A stretch of DNA of 64,000 bases from Paeniglutamicibacter sulfureus (GCF_030512175.1 NZ_JAULBL010000002.1:2912149-2976148); one strand, 5' to 3'. Shown: positions 8,305 through 17,159, counted from the first letter of the stretch. A program made the numbers and translations. Notes: generated from the letters alone by a model not told the origin.

Positions 8305-8882
8305 GTGGACTGGGCGCCGGCCGGGCACCCCGGCGCCTCGTCAGGCGCGTTCATCAGCGAATGCGCAGCACGGTCGAAGTAGTCCCAGAGCGTGTCCGCC
8401 TGCAACGGCGGCAGCTGAAGGGAATCCACGGCGATGCGCATGTGGTGCAGCCAGACGTCGCGGTTGTGCGAATTGATGGTGTACGGCACGTGCCGCATGC
8501 GCAGGCGCGGGTGGCCACGGCGCTCGGAATAGGTCGTGGGGCCGCCCCAGTACTGCTCCAGGAACAATTGCAGGCGCATGGTCGCCGGGCGCAGGTCGGT
8601 CTCCGGGTACATGGCACGGAATTCCGCGTCCTCGCCGACCGATTCATAGAACTTCTCCGCCAGCTTGCGGAACGTCTCCCGGCCGCCGACCTGGGCGTAG
8701 AAGGTGCCCTCGTACTGGCTTGGGTCGTGGTCGTCGTTTGGCGTCAGGCGGCCCTCGGGCAGGCTGGCACTGAGCGAGGCGCCCACCGGGCGCAATTGCG
8801 CCACGGGCTTGCCGAGGCTCTGGCCGGCCGGCAGCAGGACCGGCTTGGGGGTGGAATCTTGTTCCGGGTGGTTCGCGTTCAC
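8301..8882 (-). CDS. glbO: group II truncated hemoglobin (trHbO)
   Basis: 193 residues. A disordered N-terminal extension of about 60 residues precedes a 2-on-2 globin fold: FYAQVGGRETFRKLAEKFYE, then MYPETDLRPATMRLQLFLEQYWGG. The proximal His is in RRGHPRLRMRH, and the group II Trp is in DVWLHHMR. These heme proteins bind O2 and are linked to peroxide and NO handling and respiration. The extension is longer than in mycobacterial GlbO (about 130 residues) and may include untranslated sequence, as the GTG start at 8880-8882 has only a distant AAAGGA. Confidence 0.92.
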   Translation of the reverse strand: MNANHPEQDSTPKPVLLPAGQSLGKPVAQLRPVGASLSASLPEGRLTPNDDHDPSQYEGTFYAQVGGRETFRKLAEKFYESVGEDAEFRAMYPETDLRPATMRLQLFLEQYWGGPTTYSERRGHPRLRMRHVPYTINSHNRDVWLHHMRIAVDSLQLPPLQADTLWDYFDRAAHSLMNAPDEAPGCPAGAQST

Positions 8883-9011
8883 GGCGGTGGTGTCCTTTCA
8901 GTTCCCGGCTGAGGCCCGGGACCCTTCAACGCCCATTATCCCGTGGAAGCGGTGCCGTCCGCCGGGCTTTCGCGCAGGGCGTGAGAACGCCGCCGACGGG
9001 CCACGGGCAGG

Positions 9012-9710
9012 CTACGGCGTTTCGCCCAGGTGCTTGAGCGCCTCGCGGATGGACAGCGGGCTCATCCGGGCCCGGTGTGCGTCGACCCAGGACCTTACCC
9101 AGGCGGGGTCGGTCTTGCCGTATTGCCGCAGCGCCCAGCCCAGTGCCTTGCGAATGAAGAACCACGTGTCGTCCACGTTGGCTGCCAGGGCGTCATCGAG
9201 CAGGTCGGTGTCGGTGTGTTCACCCAGGTGCAGCTGGCAGATCATGGATTGGCGGCGCTTCCACCCATTGGCGTCCCGGGACCACTCGCGCATCATCGGG
9301 CCGATGGTTTCCGGATGGGCGCGCAGCAGCTCCCCGTAGCGCCGCGAACAACCGTCGACGATGTCCCACCAGGCGCCCTCGGTGACCATCCGCTCATACA
9401 GCGGCAGGAATTCCAGGCGCCCTCGGCAGGATGCGGCGGCGCAGATCTCCTGGGCGGCGTACCAGTGTTCCCGGTGCGTGGCCTCGGAGAAGAGCTCGGT
9501 GGCAAGTGCCAGGCGGTCCGCGGCACTTGCGGCACCCGTCTCCCGGGCGAAGTCGCGCGCGATGCGGCGCACCTCGGGGACCGGAACGCCCAGGAAGGGC
9601 TGCGTGGTCTTCATGTAGGCCTGTGCCGCCGCTGCCTTGCCGTCCACGATATGCGGCAGCAGCCTGGCGGTGAGCAGGTCAAGGGCCGAATGCGCCTGCC
9701 TCCCGTCCAT
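9012..9710 (-). CDS. alkD: DNA alkylation repair protein (AlkD-like HEAT-repeat glycosylase)
   Basis: 232 residues, alpha-helical. Family motifs include FLGVPVPEVRRIARDF near the N terminus, REHWYAAQEIC in the middle and VDDTWFFIRKALGWALRQYG in the C-terminal HEAT repeats. AlkD-type enzymes remove bulky or positively charged N3/N7 alkyl-purines from DNA without base flipping. The ATG lies three bases after the osmC stop (TGA-ACC-ATG) and lacks an SD, so it is probably translated by coupling to osmC. Confidence 0.9.
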   Translation of the reverse strand: MDGRQAHSALDLLTARLLPHIVDGKAAAAQAYMKTTQPFLGVPVPEVRRIARDFARETGAASAADRLALATELFSEATHREHWYAAQEICAAASCRGRLEFLPLYERMVTEGAWWDIVDGCSRRYGELLRAHPETIGPMMREWSRDANGWKRRQSMICQLHLGEHTDTDLLDDALAANVDDTWFFIRKALGWALRQYGKTDPAWVRSWVDAHRARMSPLSIREALKHLGETP

Positions 9711-9713
9711 GGT

Positions 9714-10187
9714 TCAGGCGCCCGGGGGCACCGGGGCGTGGTGCACCGGGAAATTCACGCTGCGGGCGATGAAGCAGACGGCGTTGGCCGCCGCATGAAG
9801 CGAGTCGGCAAGTTCGCGCTGGGATTCGTCCTGCAGTGCCACGCGCGGGGCGAGGGTCGCCTCGAGGAACTCCCCGCTGCCGTCGCGGTTCAGCCGCAGC
9901 ACCCCGGCGGCAGCGTCGGTGTAGCCGGTCACCACCACGGAGTGCTTCACCGCCACGTGCAGATAGGAAAGCATGTGGCACTGGGACAGGGCGGCAAGCA
10001 GCAGCTGCTCCGGGTTCCAGCGGTCCTTGTCCCCGTGGAAGGTCGGGTCGGCGGTGCCGGGCAGGTCGGGCAGGCCGGCGGCGCGGATGACGTGGTCGCG
10101 TCCGTAGCTGCGGTACCCGGAGGTCCCTTGGCCGCGGTTGCCGGTCCAGGAAATGTCAACGCGATAGTTGTGCAGGGCCAGGTTCAT
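9714..10187 (-). CDS. OsmC/Ohr family protein
   Basis: 157 residues. It opens MNLALHNYRVDISWTGNRGQ, then WNPEQLLLAALSQCHMLSYL, which carries the conserved peroxidatic Cys of OsmC-like proteins. The usual second Cys is present in NAVCFIARSVNFPV. These thiol peroxidases reduce organic hydroperoxides. A longer frame exists upstream, but the ATG at 10185-10187 matches the family start and has GGAG just before it. It lies between pepN and alkD on the same strand, suggesting a small stress/repair transcription unit. Confidence 0.9.
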   Translation of the reverse strand: MNLALHNYRVDISWTGNRGQGTSGYRSYGRDHVIRAAGLPDLPGTADPTFHGDKDRWNPEQLLLAALSQCHMLSYLHVAVKHSVVVTGYTDAAAGVLRLNRDGSGEFLEATLAPRVALQDESQRELADSLHAAANAVCFIARSVNFPVHHAPVPPGA

Positions 10188-10269
10188 GACTCCATTCTCG
10201 CCGCAGACGGGGGATGCCGGTGCACATGACGCACCGACATCCACCCGAGTTTCCGCGGCCTCGGTGGCG

Positions 10270-12813
10270 CTAGGCGTCGGCGGCCTGGGCTGCCAGCGCG
10301 CGGACCACCGCATCGCGGCTTTCGATGACCAGCCGTCGCAGGGCGGGGGAGTCCTCGCCCAGCGAATGCAGGAAGGCGTCGGTCTTGGCCAGCGTTTCCG
10401 GGGTGGTTTGCGCCGCAGGGTAGAGCCCGGTGACGATCTGCTGGGCAATCTCGTAACTCTTCGTTTCCCACACCGTGCCGGCTACGTCGAAGTACTCCTC
10501 GACGTAGCCGGCGATCAGGGCGGGATCGTGCACGTGGTTGAAGCCGGTGATGGCGGCGCGCTGTTCGAGGTTCGAGAGCTTTCCGCCGATCACCGCATCC
10601 CAGGCCGCACGCTTGGCCTCGGGGGTGGGCATGGCGGCCCGTGCCGTGTGGGCGGACAGCTGCCCGGTGGAGGTGGCATCGCGTTCCAGCTCCGCCGCGA
10701 TGGCCCCGGCGTCGGCGAGACCGCCGGCGGACAGGGAGGTCAGCAGGTCCCAGCGCATCTCCGCATCCACCTCCAGCCCCTCCAGCACAAGCTCGCCCGA
10801 GAGCAGCGCGGCCACGGCGTCGAGCTGTGGGCCGGTGTGCGCCAGGTGGGCGAAGGCGCCGACAAATTGCAGCTGTGCGTCGGAGCCTGCTTCCGCCGCC
10901 CGTGCCAGCTCCCAGAGCCGGTCGGCGGCGGCAAGGCGCGCCGCCGGGGCTCCCATGCGGTCGACGTAGTAGTCAAGGGCTGTATTCAGCTGGCGCAGCA
11001 GCACCATGATGACGGTGGAATCGGTTTCGTGCCCGATGTTGCCCAGCACCAGCTCCAGATAGGCGCGGGCAGGGGTCTCGGCGTCGCGGACCGCGTCCCA
11101 GGCAGCGCCCCAGACCAAGGTGCGCGGCAGGGATTGTTCGAAGTCCTTCAGGTGTGCGGTGGCGGTGGCCAGCGACTGCCCGTCCAGCCGGATCTTGGCA
11201 TAGGCCAGGTCGTCGTCATTGACCAGCACCAGCGCCGGTCGCTTGCGCCCCACCAGGGCCGGGACGGCAGTGGTGGGGCCGGCCACGTCGAGTTCCTCGC
11301 GGTGCACGCGGATGAGCGACCCGGCGGCATCAAGGTCGTAGAAGCCCACGGCCAGGCGGTGCGGGCGGATCACCGGGTGTTCGGCGACTGCGGTCTGGGT
11401 GATGGAGAAATCGGTGATCAGTCCCGCATCGTCGGTGGAGATCACCGCGCGCAGCGTGTTGACTCCGGCGGTTTCCAGCCACAGCTTCGACCATTCTGAC
11501 AGGTCGCGGCCGGAAGAGGCCTCAAGCTCGCGCATCAAGTCCGGCAGCTCGGTGTTGGACCAGGCGTGCTTGGCGAAGTAGCTGCGCACCCCGGCCATGA
11601 ATTCCTCCTGGCCGACCCAGGCGACCAGCTGGCGCAGCACCGAGGCGCCCTTGGCGTAGGTGATCCCGTCGAAGTTGACCTGCACGTCCTCGAGGTCGCG
11701 GATCTCGGCGACGATCGGGTGGGTTGAGGGCAGCTGGTCCTGGCGGTAGGCCCAGTTTTTCTCCAGGATGTTGAAGGTGGTCCACGAGGAGGTGAACTCG
11801 GTGTTCTGCGCGGCGGCGAGCGTCGACATGAACTCGGCGAAGGACTCGTTGAGCCAGAGGTCGTTCCACCAGCGCATGGTCACCAGGTCGCCGAACCACA
11901 TGTGGGCCAGTTCATGCAGCACCGTGATGGCACGGCGTTCGACCATGGCATCGGTGGGACGGGACCTGAACACATAGGACTCCAGGAACGTCACCGCCCC
12001 GGCGTTCTCCATGGCCCCGGCGTTGAACTCCGGCACGAAGAGCTGGTCGTACTTTTCGAACGGGTACGGGGTGCCGAACTGCTTCTCGAAAAACTCGAAG
12101 CCCTGGCGGGTGAGCGTGAAGATGTTCTCCGCGTCCAGGTGCTCCATGAGCGAGGCGCGGGCGAAGACGCCCAGCGGGATCATCCGTCCGTCGCTGCTGG
12201 TCAGCTCGGAGCGGACGCATTGGTACGGGCCGGCGATGAGCGCCGTGATGTACGAGGAGATGCGCGCCGTCGGCGCGAACGCCCACGTCTTGGCGCCGTC
12301 GTGGGCGTCGACCGGCACCGGGGTGGCGGCGTTGGAGATGACGTCCCAGTGCGCGGGTGCGGTGATCGTGAACGCGAAGGTGGCCTTCAGGTCGGGCTGC
12401 TCGAAGACCGCGAACATGCGCCGGGAATCGGGCACCTCGAACTGCGAGTACAGGTACACCTCGTCATCCACCGGGTCCACGAACCGGTGCAGGCCCTCGC
12501 CGGTGTTCATGTAGAGCGCATCGGCGTCGATGACCAGGGTGTTCTCCGCGGCGAGGCCCGGCAGAGCGATGCGCACGCCGTCGGAGACCTCGGCCGGGTC
12601 CAGCTCGGTGCCGTTGAGGTTCACCGAGCGGACGGCATCGGTGACGGCGTCGATGAAGGATTCCGCGCCCTCGACGGCGGAGAAGCGGACGGTGGTGCGC
12701 GAGGAGTAGACGGTGTCGGACCCGGTCAAGTCCAGCTCGACGTCGTAGGAGTGGACGGTGATCAATGCGGCCCTGGTGCGGGCCTCTTCGCGGGTGAGGT
12801 TCATTCCTGGCAT
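10270..12813 (-). CDS. pepN: aminopeptidase N (M1 zinc metallopeptidase)
   Basis: 847 residues, typical for actinobacterial PepN. It has the substrate-binding GAMEN (about residues 266-270) and the zinc site HELAH at 300-304 with the third ligand Glu at 323 (in LNESFAEFMS). The C-terminal helical domain (ERAP1-like) follows. It cleaves N-terminal residues from peptides in the cytoplasm and finishes peptide breakdown after ClpP-type proteases. The frame runs far upstream of the plausible start; MPGMNLTREEART (12813) is chosen because family members begin there. An alternative ATG lies three codons later. Confidence 0.95.
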   Translation of the reverse strand: MPGMNLTREEARTRAALITVHSYDVELDLTGSDTVYSSRTTVRFSAVEGAESFIDAVTDAVRSVNLNGTELDPAEVSDGVRIALPGLAAENTLVIDADALYMNTGEGLHRFVDPVDDEVYLYSQFEVPDSRRMFAVFEQPDLKATFAFTITAPAHWDVISNAATPVPVDAHDGAKTWAFAPTARISSYITALIAGPYQCVRSELTSSDGRMIPLGVFARASLMEHLDAENIFTLTRQGFEFFEKQFGTPYPFEKYDQLFVPEFNAGAMENAGAVTFLESYVFRSRPTDAMVERRAITVLHELAHMWFGDLVTMRWWNDLWLNESFAEFMSTLAAAQNTEFTSSWTTFNILEKNWAYRQDQLPSTHPIVAEIRDLEDVQVNFDGITYAKGASVLRQLVAWVGQEEFMAGVRSYFAKHAWSNTELPDLMRELEASSGRDLSEWSKLWLETAGVNTLRAVISTDDAGLITDFSITQTAVAEHPVIRPHRLAVGFYDLDAAGSLIRVHREELDVAGPTTAVPALVGRKRPALVLVNDDDLAYAKIRLDGQSLATATAHLKDFEQSLPRTLVWGAAWDAVRDAETPARAYLELVLGNIGHETDSTVIMVLLRQLNTALDYYVDRMGAPAARLAAADRLWELARAAEAGSDAQLQFVGAFAHLAHTGPQLDAVAALLSGELVLEGLEVDAEMRWDLLTSLSAGGLADAGAIAAELERDATSTGQLSAHTARAAMPTPEAKRAAWDAVIGGKLSNLEQRAAITGFNHVHDPALIAGYVEEYFDVAGTVWETKSYEIAQQIVTGLYPAAQTTPETLAKTDAFLHSLGEDSPALRRLVIESRDAVVRALAAQAADA

Positions 12814-12999
12814 GGTCGCTGACGCGCCTTTCGATGGTTGCCGGTGGCGAAAATCTTGGTGTTTCGGGCCTGCCACCCGGCGCGGCGCCGCGGCGGTGTG
12901 GATTGCGGGGCGGCGCCGGAGTGTGAAACAAGCCTTGAACAGTGTGCCTATTGTCTCACCAACACCCCACGGTGCCGCAAGTGGCGCGGGACTGGTTTG

Positions 13000-13833
13000 A
13001 TGGATGACATGGGAATTGATGTGGTTCTTCTGGGATATGGCGCAATCGGCCGGGCTGTCCACCGGATGCTGGCGCCTCATGCGCAGGACGTGCGGGTGCT
13101 CGGGGTGCTTGACCGGGCCGCGCTGGAGGGCCGGACCGGAGCGACCCGCGTGGCCGGGCCCGACGGGCACTTGGTCCCGGTGATGGATCTGGAAACCGCC
13201 ACGGAACGGGCCGATGTCATTGTTGAATGCGCCTCCCCGGCGGCGGTGCGCACCTATGGCCCCGGGATTCTCGGGGCGGGCACCGACCTGCTCGTCGCCT
13301 CCCTGGGGGCGCTTGTCGATGACCGGCTGCGCGCCACGTTACTGGAGGAAGGGCCCGGACGCTGCCACCTGTCCACCGGCGCCATCGGCGGGCTGGACCT
13401 CGTCCGGGCCTCGGCGGGGACCATCGAGCGCATCGCCCTGGGCACGCGCAAGGCGCCGGCGGCACTGTTGCACCCGGGACTGGCGGATGAACTGCGGGAA
13501 TCGATTGCCGCGGCGGGGGCCGCGGGCGTGCCCCGCCACGTCTTTGGCGGTTCCGTGGCCGATGCCGTCCGGCATTTTCCCTCCAACATCAACGTTGCGG
13601 CGGCGCTGGGGCTGGCGGCCGGGGACATGGGCCTGGTCCGCGTTGACATCGTTGCCGATCCGGGCGCGACGCTGACCAGCCATGTGATCGAGATGCGCGG
13701 GCACGGCGGGAATTACAGGTTCGCGATCGAGAATTTCCCGGACCCTGCCAACCCCGCCACCAGCGTCCTGACCGCGCGCTCGATGGTCTCCGGCCTGCTT
13801 CGGTTGGGCGGGCGGGGGCCGCACTTCATCTAG
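13000..13833 (+). CDS. aspartate dehydrogenase-like protein (NadX family)
   Basis: 277 residues. An N-terminal Rossmann fold has VVLLGYGAIGRAVHRML. A catalytic domain of the aspartate dehydrogenase/homoserine dehydrogenase type has LVASLGALVDD, the glycine-rich STGAIGGLD and FPSNINVAAALGLAAGD. The family oxidises L-aspartate to iminoaspartate with NAD(P), feeding NAD synthesis, or acts on related substrates. There is no nad operon here, so the role is inferred only. The start is ATG 13000 or 13009; the SD is weak. Confidence 0.82.
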   Translation: MDDMGIDVVLLGYGAIGRAVHRMLAPHAQDVRVLGVLDRAALEGRTGATRVAGPDGHLVPVMDLETATERADVIVECASPAAVRTYGPGILGAGTDLLVASLGALVDDRLRATLLEEGPGRCHLSTGAIGGLDLVRASAGTIERIALGTRKAPAALLHPGLADELRESIAAAGAAGVPRHVFGGSVADAVRHFPSNINVAAALGLAAGDMGLVRVDIVADPGATLTSHVIEMRGHGGNYRFAIENFPDPANPATSVLTARSMVSGLLRLGGRGPHFI

Positions 13834-13988
13834 CGGCCGCACCCCCGCACTCGCTCGCCTTGCGGGTTTCGGCTTCGTCATCGTGGTGGATCGCCGGCGC
13901 CCGGCGGGTCATCGACTTAGTGCCATGCTGCACCCGGGGCTAGGCTTGTGCCTGCATCTTCCCCCTCCACGGTCTAAGGACACAACAC

Positions 13989-14462
13989 ATGCGCGTTCAC
14001 ATTGCCACCGACCACGCAGGCCTCGAGCTCAGCGCCCACCTCATCGAACACCTCCGCGCCAAGGGCTACGAGATGGTCGACCACGGTCCCACCGCATACG
14101 ACGCCGAGGACGACTACCCCTCCTTCTGCATCAATGCTGCCCTTGCCGTTGTTGCCGACCGGGCCGCCGGCCTGGACTCGCTGGGCATCGTGCTGGGCGG
14201 CTCGGGCAACGGAGAGCAGATCGCCGCCAACAAGGTCGTGGGCATCCGCGCCGCACTGGCCTGGAACCTCGACACTGCGCGCCTGGCCCGCGAACACAAC
14301 GACGCCAACGTCGTGGCGGTCGGCGGTCGCCAGCACTCGTTGGTGGAAGCCACCGGCATCATCGAGGCCTTCTTGTCCGAGCCGTTTTCCAATGTCGAGC
14401 GCCACATTCGCCGCATCGGCAAGATCGCCACCTACGAAACCACCGGCGAGGTCGTGGCCTAA
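13989..14462 (+). CDS. rpiB: ribose-5-phosphate isomerase B
   Basis: 157 residues of the RpiB/LacAB fold. Motifs are HIATDHAGLELSAHL at the N terminus, VDHGPTAYDAEDDYP, and GIVLGGSGNGEQIAANKVVG where the usual catalytic Cys is replaced by Ser, as in actinobacterial RpiB. It interconverts ribose-5-phosphate and ribulose-5-phosphate in the pentose phosphate pathway. It is followed after 20 bases by the Nei/Fpg gene, a pairing also seen in mycobacteria (from memory). Confidence 0.95.
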   Translation: MRVHIATDHAGLELSAHLIEHLRAKGYEMVDHGPTAYDAEDDYPSFCINAALAVVADRAAGLDSLGIVLGGSGNGEQIAANKVVGIRAALAWNLDTARLAREHNDANVVAVGGRQHSLVEATGIIEAFLSEPFSNVERHIRRIGKIATYETTGEVVA

Positions 14463-14482
14463 CGTCGCCACGGAACACCACC

Positions 14483-15445
14483 ATGCCCGAAGGCCACTCC
14501 GTACACCGACTCGCCCGCCAATTTGACGACGTCTTTGGCGGGCAAGTCCTTGCCGTCTCCTCCCCGCAGGGCCGCTTCGCACCAGCGGCCAGGCTGATCG
14601 ACGCCCAACGACTCATCTCCTCCCACGCGCACGGCAAGCAGCTTTTCCTGGGTTTCGAAAACGACCTGGTGCTGCGGGTGCACCTGGGACTCTATGGCGC
14701 CTGGAGTTTTGGCGGGGACGAACACTTCTCCGGCGCCTCCTCGATCGGCGCCCCGCGCAAGGTGGGGGAGAGCGAGCAGGGGCCCGACGAAGAGGCGGGC
14801 CCCTATGCCGGCCCGCCCGAGCCGGTGGGCCAGGTGCGCGCTCGTCTGGTGTCCGAGCACGGCTGGGCGGACCTGCGCGGGCCCAGCGCCTGCGAGGTGC
14901 TCACCCGGGAACAGGTGCTGGCGGTGCGTGCCAAACTTGGGCCCGACCCTCTGGTGGCCGCCGCCGGCGAATTCAACCTGGCCAAGGGCAGGGGCTCCAC
15001 GGAGGCGAACGAAGCCGCTGCGCGTGCGGCGCGCAAGGACTTCGTGGCGCGCCTGGCACGCAAGAGAACCCCGATCGGAACCACCCTGATGGACCAAGGC
15101 GTGCTGGCGGGGGTGGGCAACATCTACCGCGCCGAAACACTCTTTCGCACCCGGATCGACCCGTATCTGCCCAGCAACGAGCTGTCCTCACGAAAGGCCG
15201 GGATCCTGTGGGACGACATCGTCTCGATCATGGGCGATGGGGTCCGCGACGGAAAAATCATCACCACCCGGGCCGAACACCGCGACGAGTCCGGACCGCT
15301 GTGGCCGGAGAACGCCTACTACACCTACCAGCGGCAGGGACGCGGGTGCCGCATCTGCAGCGCCACCATTTCGCTGGCCGAGGTCGCGGCACGCAAGCTC
15401 TACTGGTGCCCGGGCTGCCAGCCGCCGGCACGGTCCCGGAACTGA
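14483..15445 (+). CDS. nei: Fpg/Nei family DNA glycosylase (endonuclease VIII type)
   Basis: 320 residues. It starts MPEGHSVHRLAR: after Met removal the Pro is the Schiff-base nucleophile and the Glu the catalytic acid. It has the helix-two-turn-helix region (MDQGVLAGVGNIYRAE), and the C-terminal zinc finger is C-x2-C-x16-C-x2-C (GCRICSAT to LYWCPGCQ). These bifunctional glycosylases excise oxidised bases and cut the AP site. The HSVHRL form matches the actinobacterial Nei group rather than MutM. The ATG at 14483 is used because catalysis needs Pro2. Confidence 0.95.
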   Translation: MPEGHSVHRLARQFDDVFGGQVLAVSSPQGRFAPAARLIDAQRLISSHAHGKQLFLGFENDLVLRVHLGLYGAWSFGGDEHFSGASSIGAPRKVGESEQGPDEEAGPYAGPPEPVGQVRARLVSEHGWADLRGPSACEVLTREQVLAVRAKLGPDPLVAAAGEFNLAKGRGSTEANEAAARAARKDFVARLARKRTPIGTTLMDQGVLAGVGNIYRAETLFRTRIDPYLPSNELSSRKAGILWDDIVSIMGDGVRDGKIITTRAEHRDESGPLWPENAYYTYQRQGRGCRICSATISLAEVAARKLYWCPGCQPPARSRN

Positions 15446-15522
15446 ACGGCTCGGCGGACATGGCCCCGTCCGATTCGCGAACAAGCGGATTGACAAGGAT
15501 CTGTGCAGTTTCGGACCCTGAT

Positions 15523-15552
15523 TTGCGCAGCGTGGAATGGTGGTGCTAAGGT
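15523..15552 (+). promoter_or_regulatory. promoter of tRNA-Gly
   Basis: -35 TTGCGC (15523-15528) and -10 TAAGGT (15547-15552) with an 18-base spacer; the tRNA begins 34 bases later. Confidence 0.45.
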
Positions 15553-15586
15553 TTTATCCGTTGCCACCGACGAGGTGGGCAAATGC

Positions 15587-15660
15587 GGGGATGTAGCTTA
15601 GTGGTAAAGCCTCAGTCTTCCAAACTGATGATGCGGGTTCGATTCCCGTCATCCCCTCCA
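15587..15660 (+). tRNA. tRNA-Gly(TCC)
   Basis: A 74-nt gene. The acceptor GGGGATG pairs with CATCCCC, the anticodon loop CTTCCAA gives anticodon TCC, the T-arm is GGGTTCGATTCCC, the discriminator is T, and CCA is encoded (15658-15660). Its 3' end forms the left copy of a 17-bp direct repeat bounding the insertion that follows. Confidence 0.96.
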
Positions 15661-15662
15661 AT
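15646..15662 (+). repeat. left copy of 17-bp direct repeat at tRNA-Gly 3' end (attL-like)
   Basis: CCGTCATCCCCTCCAAT, identical to 17143-17159. It covers the end of the T-arm, the acceptor 3' strand and CCA of the tRNA, the usual crossover segment for tRNA-integrating elements. Confidence 0.8.
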
Positions 15663-15688
15663 GTGATGTCGCGGGACATGGTTCATAT

Positions 15689-15757
15689 ATGTCCCGCGAC
15701 ATCGTTCGTTAAGATGGGTCTCCGGTTTTTGCCGGGGACTTTTTCTTTTTCCCTTGG
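15689..15757 (-). pseudogene. relic of the 3' end of a second IS481-type element
   Basis: This 69-bp unit is directly repeated next door (15758-15826) with nine mismatches. Read on the minus strand in the transposase frame it gives QGKKKKSPAKTGDPS followed by a stop, matching the intact transposase's QGKKKKPPEETEDQT plus stop. It is the C-terminal coding end and terminal repeat of a diverged sister copy. Confidence 0.7.
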
Positions 15758-17004
15758 ATGTCCCGCGACATCGTTCCTTAGGTTTGGTCTTCGGTTTCTT
15801 CCGGGGGCTTTTTCTTTTTGCCTTGGTAGTCCTTGGTGGCGTCCAGGGCATACTCGCCGAGAATTATTCCGCTGCCGGTTTCGAACACGGTGGCGTCGTT
15901 GTCGGCCACGAGAATCGTGACGCTCTTCCCGATGCCTTCCCGGCCCAGGCCCAGGTGCAGCAGCCTGCCGTGGTGGCGCAGGGAGACCTTGCCGGTGGCA
16001 TCGATCCTGTCGGTTCGCACGCGGTAGTGCTGCCCCGCGTGGTGGCCCTGCGGGATGGCCTTTGGCCTGGCCGTGTAGGCCTGGTCCGGGGTTCGCCTCT
16101 CCAGCGCTCGGTGGGGCCGCTCGGTGTTGTAGATCCGGGCGAAGAGCTCCAGGTCCGTGTTGAGCTGCTCCAGCGTCCCCGCGGGGTCCCGGGTGGCCAG
16201 CCAGCGCTTGAGCGTCTGGTGGAACCGCTCGATCTTCCCCTGGGTTTGCGGGTGGTTGGGCATGCCGTTCTTCTGCACGATCCCCAGGTCCCGCAGCGTC
16301 CGCTCAAAGCCGTTTAGCCCGCCCCGGCCCCCGGCGAACCGGGCGGTGTAGACCAGGCCGTTGTCGGTCAGCGTGGAACCCGGGAATCCATGGGTGTCGG
16401 CGGTCTGCAGGAACGCTTCGAGCACCACGGGCCCGGTCACCGGCCGGTGGGCCGTGCAATAGAGCAGGAAGCGGGAGTGGTCGTCCAGGAAGTTCAGGAT
16501 CTCCACGTCGCTGCCGTCGGCCAGCGTCCAGTGGGTGAAGTCGGATTGCCAGGTCTCGTTGGGTTGCTCGGCCTCGAAGCGGTGCCAAGAAGCGCGCGGG
16601 CGCTTGCGTGGCTGGTCCGCCACCAGGGACTCGGCGCGCAGGATGCGGTGGATGGTGGAGGCCGCCGGCACCGCGAGGCCTTCCCGGCGCAGGTGCCAGG
16701 CGATGGTCTGGGCCCCGGAGTCAAGACCCCTGGCCGTCAGCTCGCGGCGCAGGGCCAGGATGCGTTCCTGCACGGCGCCAGTGGTGGTTTGGGGGCTGGA
16801 GAGCGGGCGCCTGGATCGTGGTTCCAGCCCCTCGTCCCCCTGAGCGCGGTGCCGGCGCATCAATTCGTAGACCCAGCGCCGGCTGACCCCGAAGTGCTCG
16901 GCTGCCTGCGCGGGGGTGAGGCGACCCTGGACGATGGACTGGATGATGAGGTTGTTTTTTCCCATGGTCCATCGTCTCCGCGTATGAACGATGTCGCGAG
17001 AGAT
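15758..17004 (-). mobile_element. IS481-family insertion sequence
   Basis: Bounded by imperfect inverted repeats: the left begins TGTCCCGCGACATCGTTC (15759) and the right, read inward, TCTCTCGCGACATCGTTC (17003 to 16986), 15 of 18 identical. It is about 1.25 kb with one transposase gene filling it. No clear short target duplication is visible at these ends. Confidence 0.7.
15778..16965 (-). CDS. IS481 family transposase
   Basis: 395 residues, intact. The N-terminal helix-turn-helix is LTPAQAAEHFGVSRRWVYEL (residues 17-36). The integrase-type core has catalytic Asp142 (WQSDFTHW), Asp201 (LTDNGLVYT) and Glu246 (GKIERFHQTLKRW), with an insertion (AGGRGGLNGF) before the last. The C-terminal tail is Lys-rich. 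The DDE enzyme cuts and rejoins the IS ends. The gene looks functional: no frameshift, all three acidic residues present. Confidence 0.95.
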   Translation of the reverse strand: MGKNNLIIQSIVQGRLTPAQAAEHFGVSRRWVYELMRRHRAQGDEGLEPRSRRPLSSPQTTTGAVQERILALRRELTARGLDSGAQTIAWHLRREGLAVPAASTIHRILRAESLVADQPRKRPRASWHRFEAEQPNETWQSDFTHWTLADGSDVEILNFLDDHSRFLLYCTAHRPVTGPVVLEAFLQTADTHGFPGSTLTDNGLVYTARFAGGRGGLNGFERTLRDLGIVQKNGMPNHPQTQGKIERFHQTLKRWLATRDPAGTLEQLNTDLELFARIYNTERPHRALERRTPDQAYTARPKAIPQGHHAGQHYRVRTDRIDATGKVSLRHHGRLLHLGLGREGIGKSVTILVADNDATVFETGSGIILGEYALDATKDYQGKKKKPPEETEDQT

Positions 17005-17142
17005 GGGCGGGGATTATTGGTAGACCCATGTCGCGCCACAGCGGCCCACCACCAGAATGGGCTTCATGTCCCGCGACACCGCTGCACTGTCACTGTGCAC
17101 GATGTCCCGCGACATGTGGGAACGATGTCCTCGCTTCAGACA

Positions 17143-17159
17143 CCGTCATCCCCTCCAAT
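17143..17159 (+). repeat. right copy of 17-bp direct repeat (attR-like)
   Basis: Identical to 15646-15662, the 3' end of tRNA-Gly(TCC). It is followed directly by the hairpin terminator expected behind the tRNA. Confidence 0.8.

Larger units (their letters stand above)
15663..17142. mobile_element. 1.5-kb insertion at tRNA-Gly, containing an IS481-type element
   Basis: The sequence between the 17-bp repeats. It contains one complete IS481-family transposase gene, a relic of a second related element (15689-15757), and at least seven copies or partial copies of an IS-end motif around TGTCCCGCGACA. No integrase is present. The tRNA's terminator (17160-17202) lies immediately beyond the right repeat, so the insertion has separated tRNA and terminator. 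Confidence 0.75.

Noticed and set aside
13883-14482. Upstream extension of the Nei/Fpg frame through rpiB
   Set aside because: Catalysis needs an N-terminal Pro directly after Met, which fixes the start at 14483.
15612-15851. 79-codon minus-strand frame rich in Lys/Arg
   Set aside because: It is the tandem 69-bp IS repeat read in the wrong frame and continues into tRNA-Gly.
17143-17159. Right repeat as the end of a second tRNA-Gly gene
   Set aside because: Only 17 bases match; no anticodon arm or D-arm precedes it, so it is an att-like duplication rather than a tRNA.
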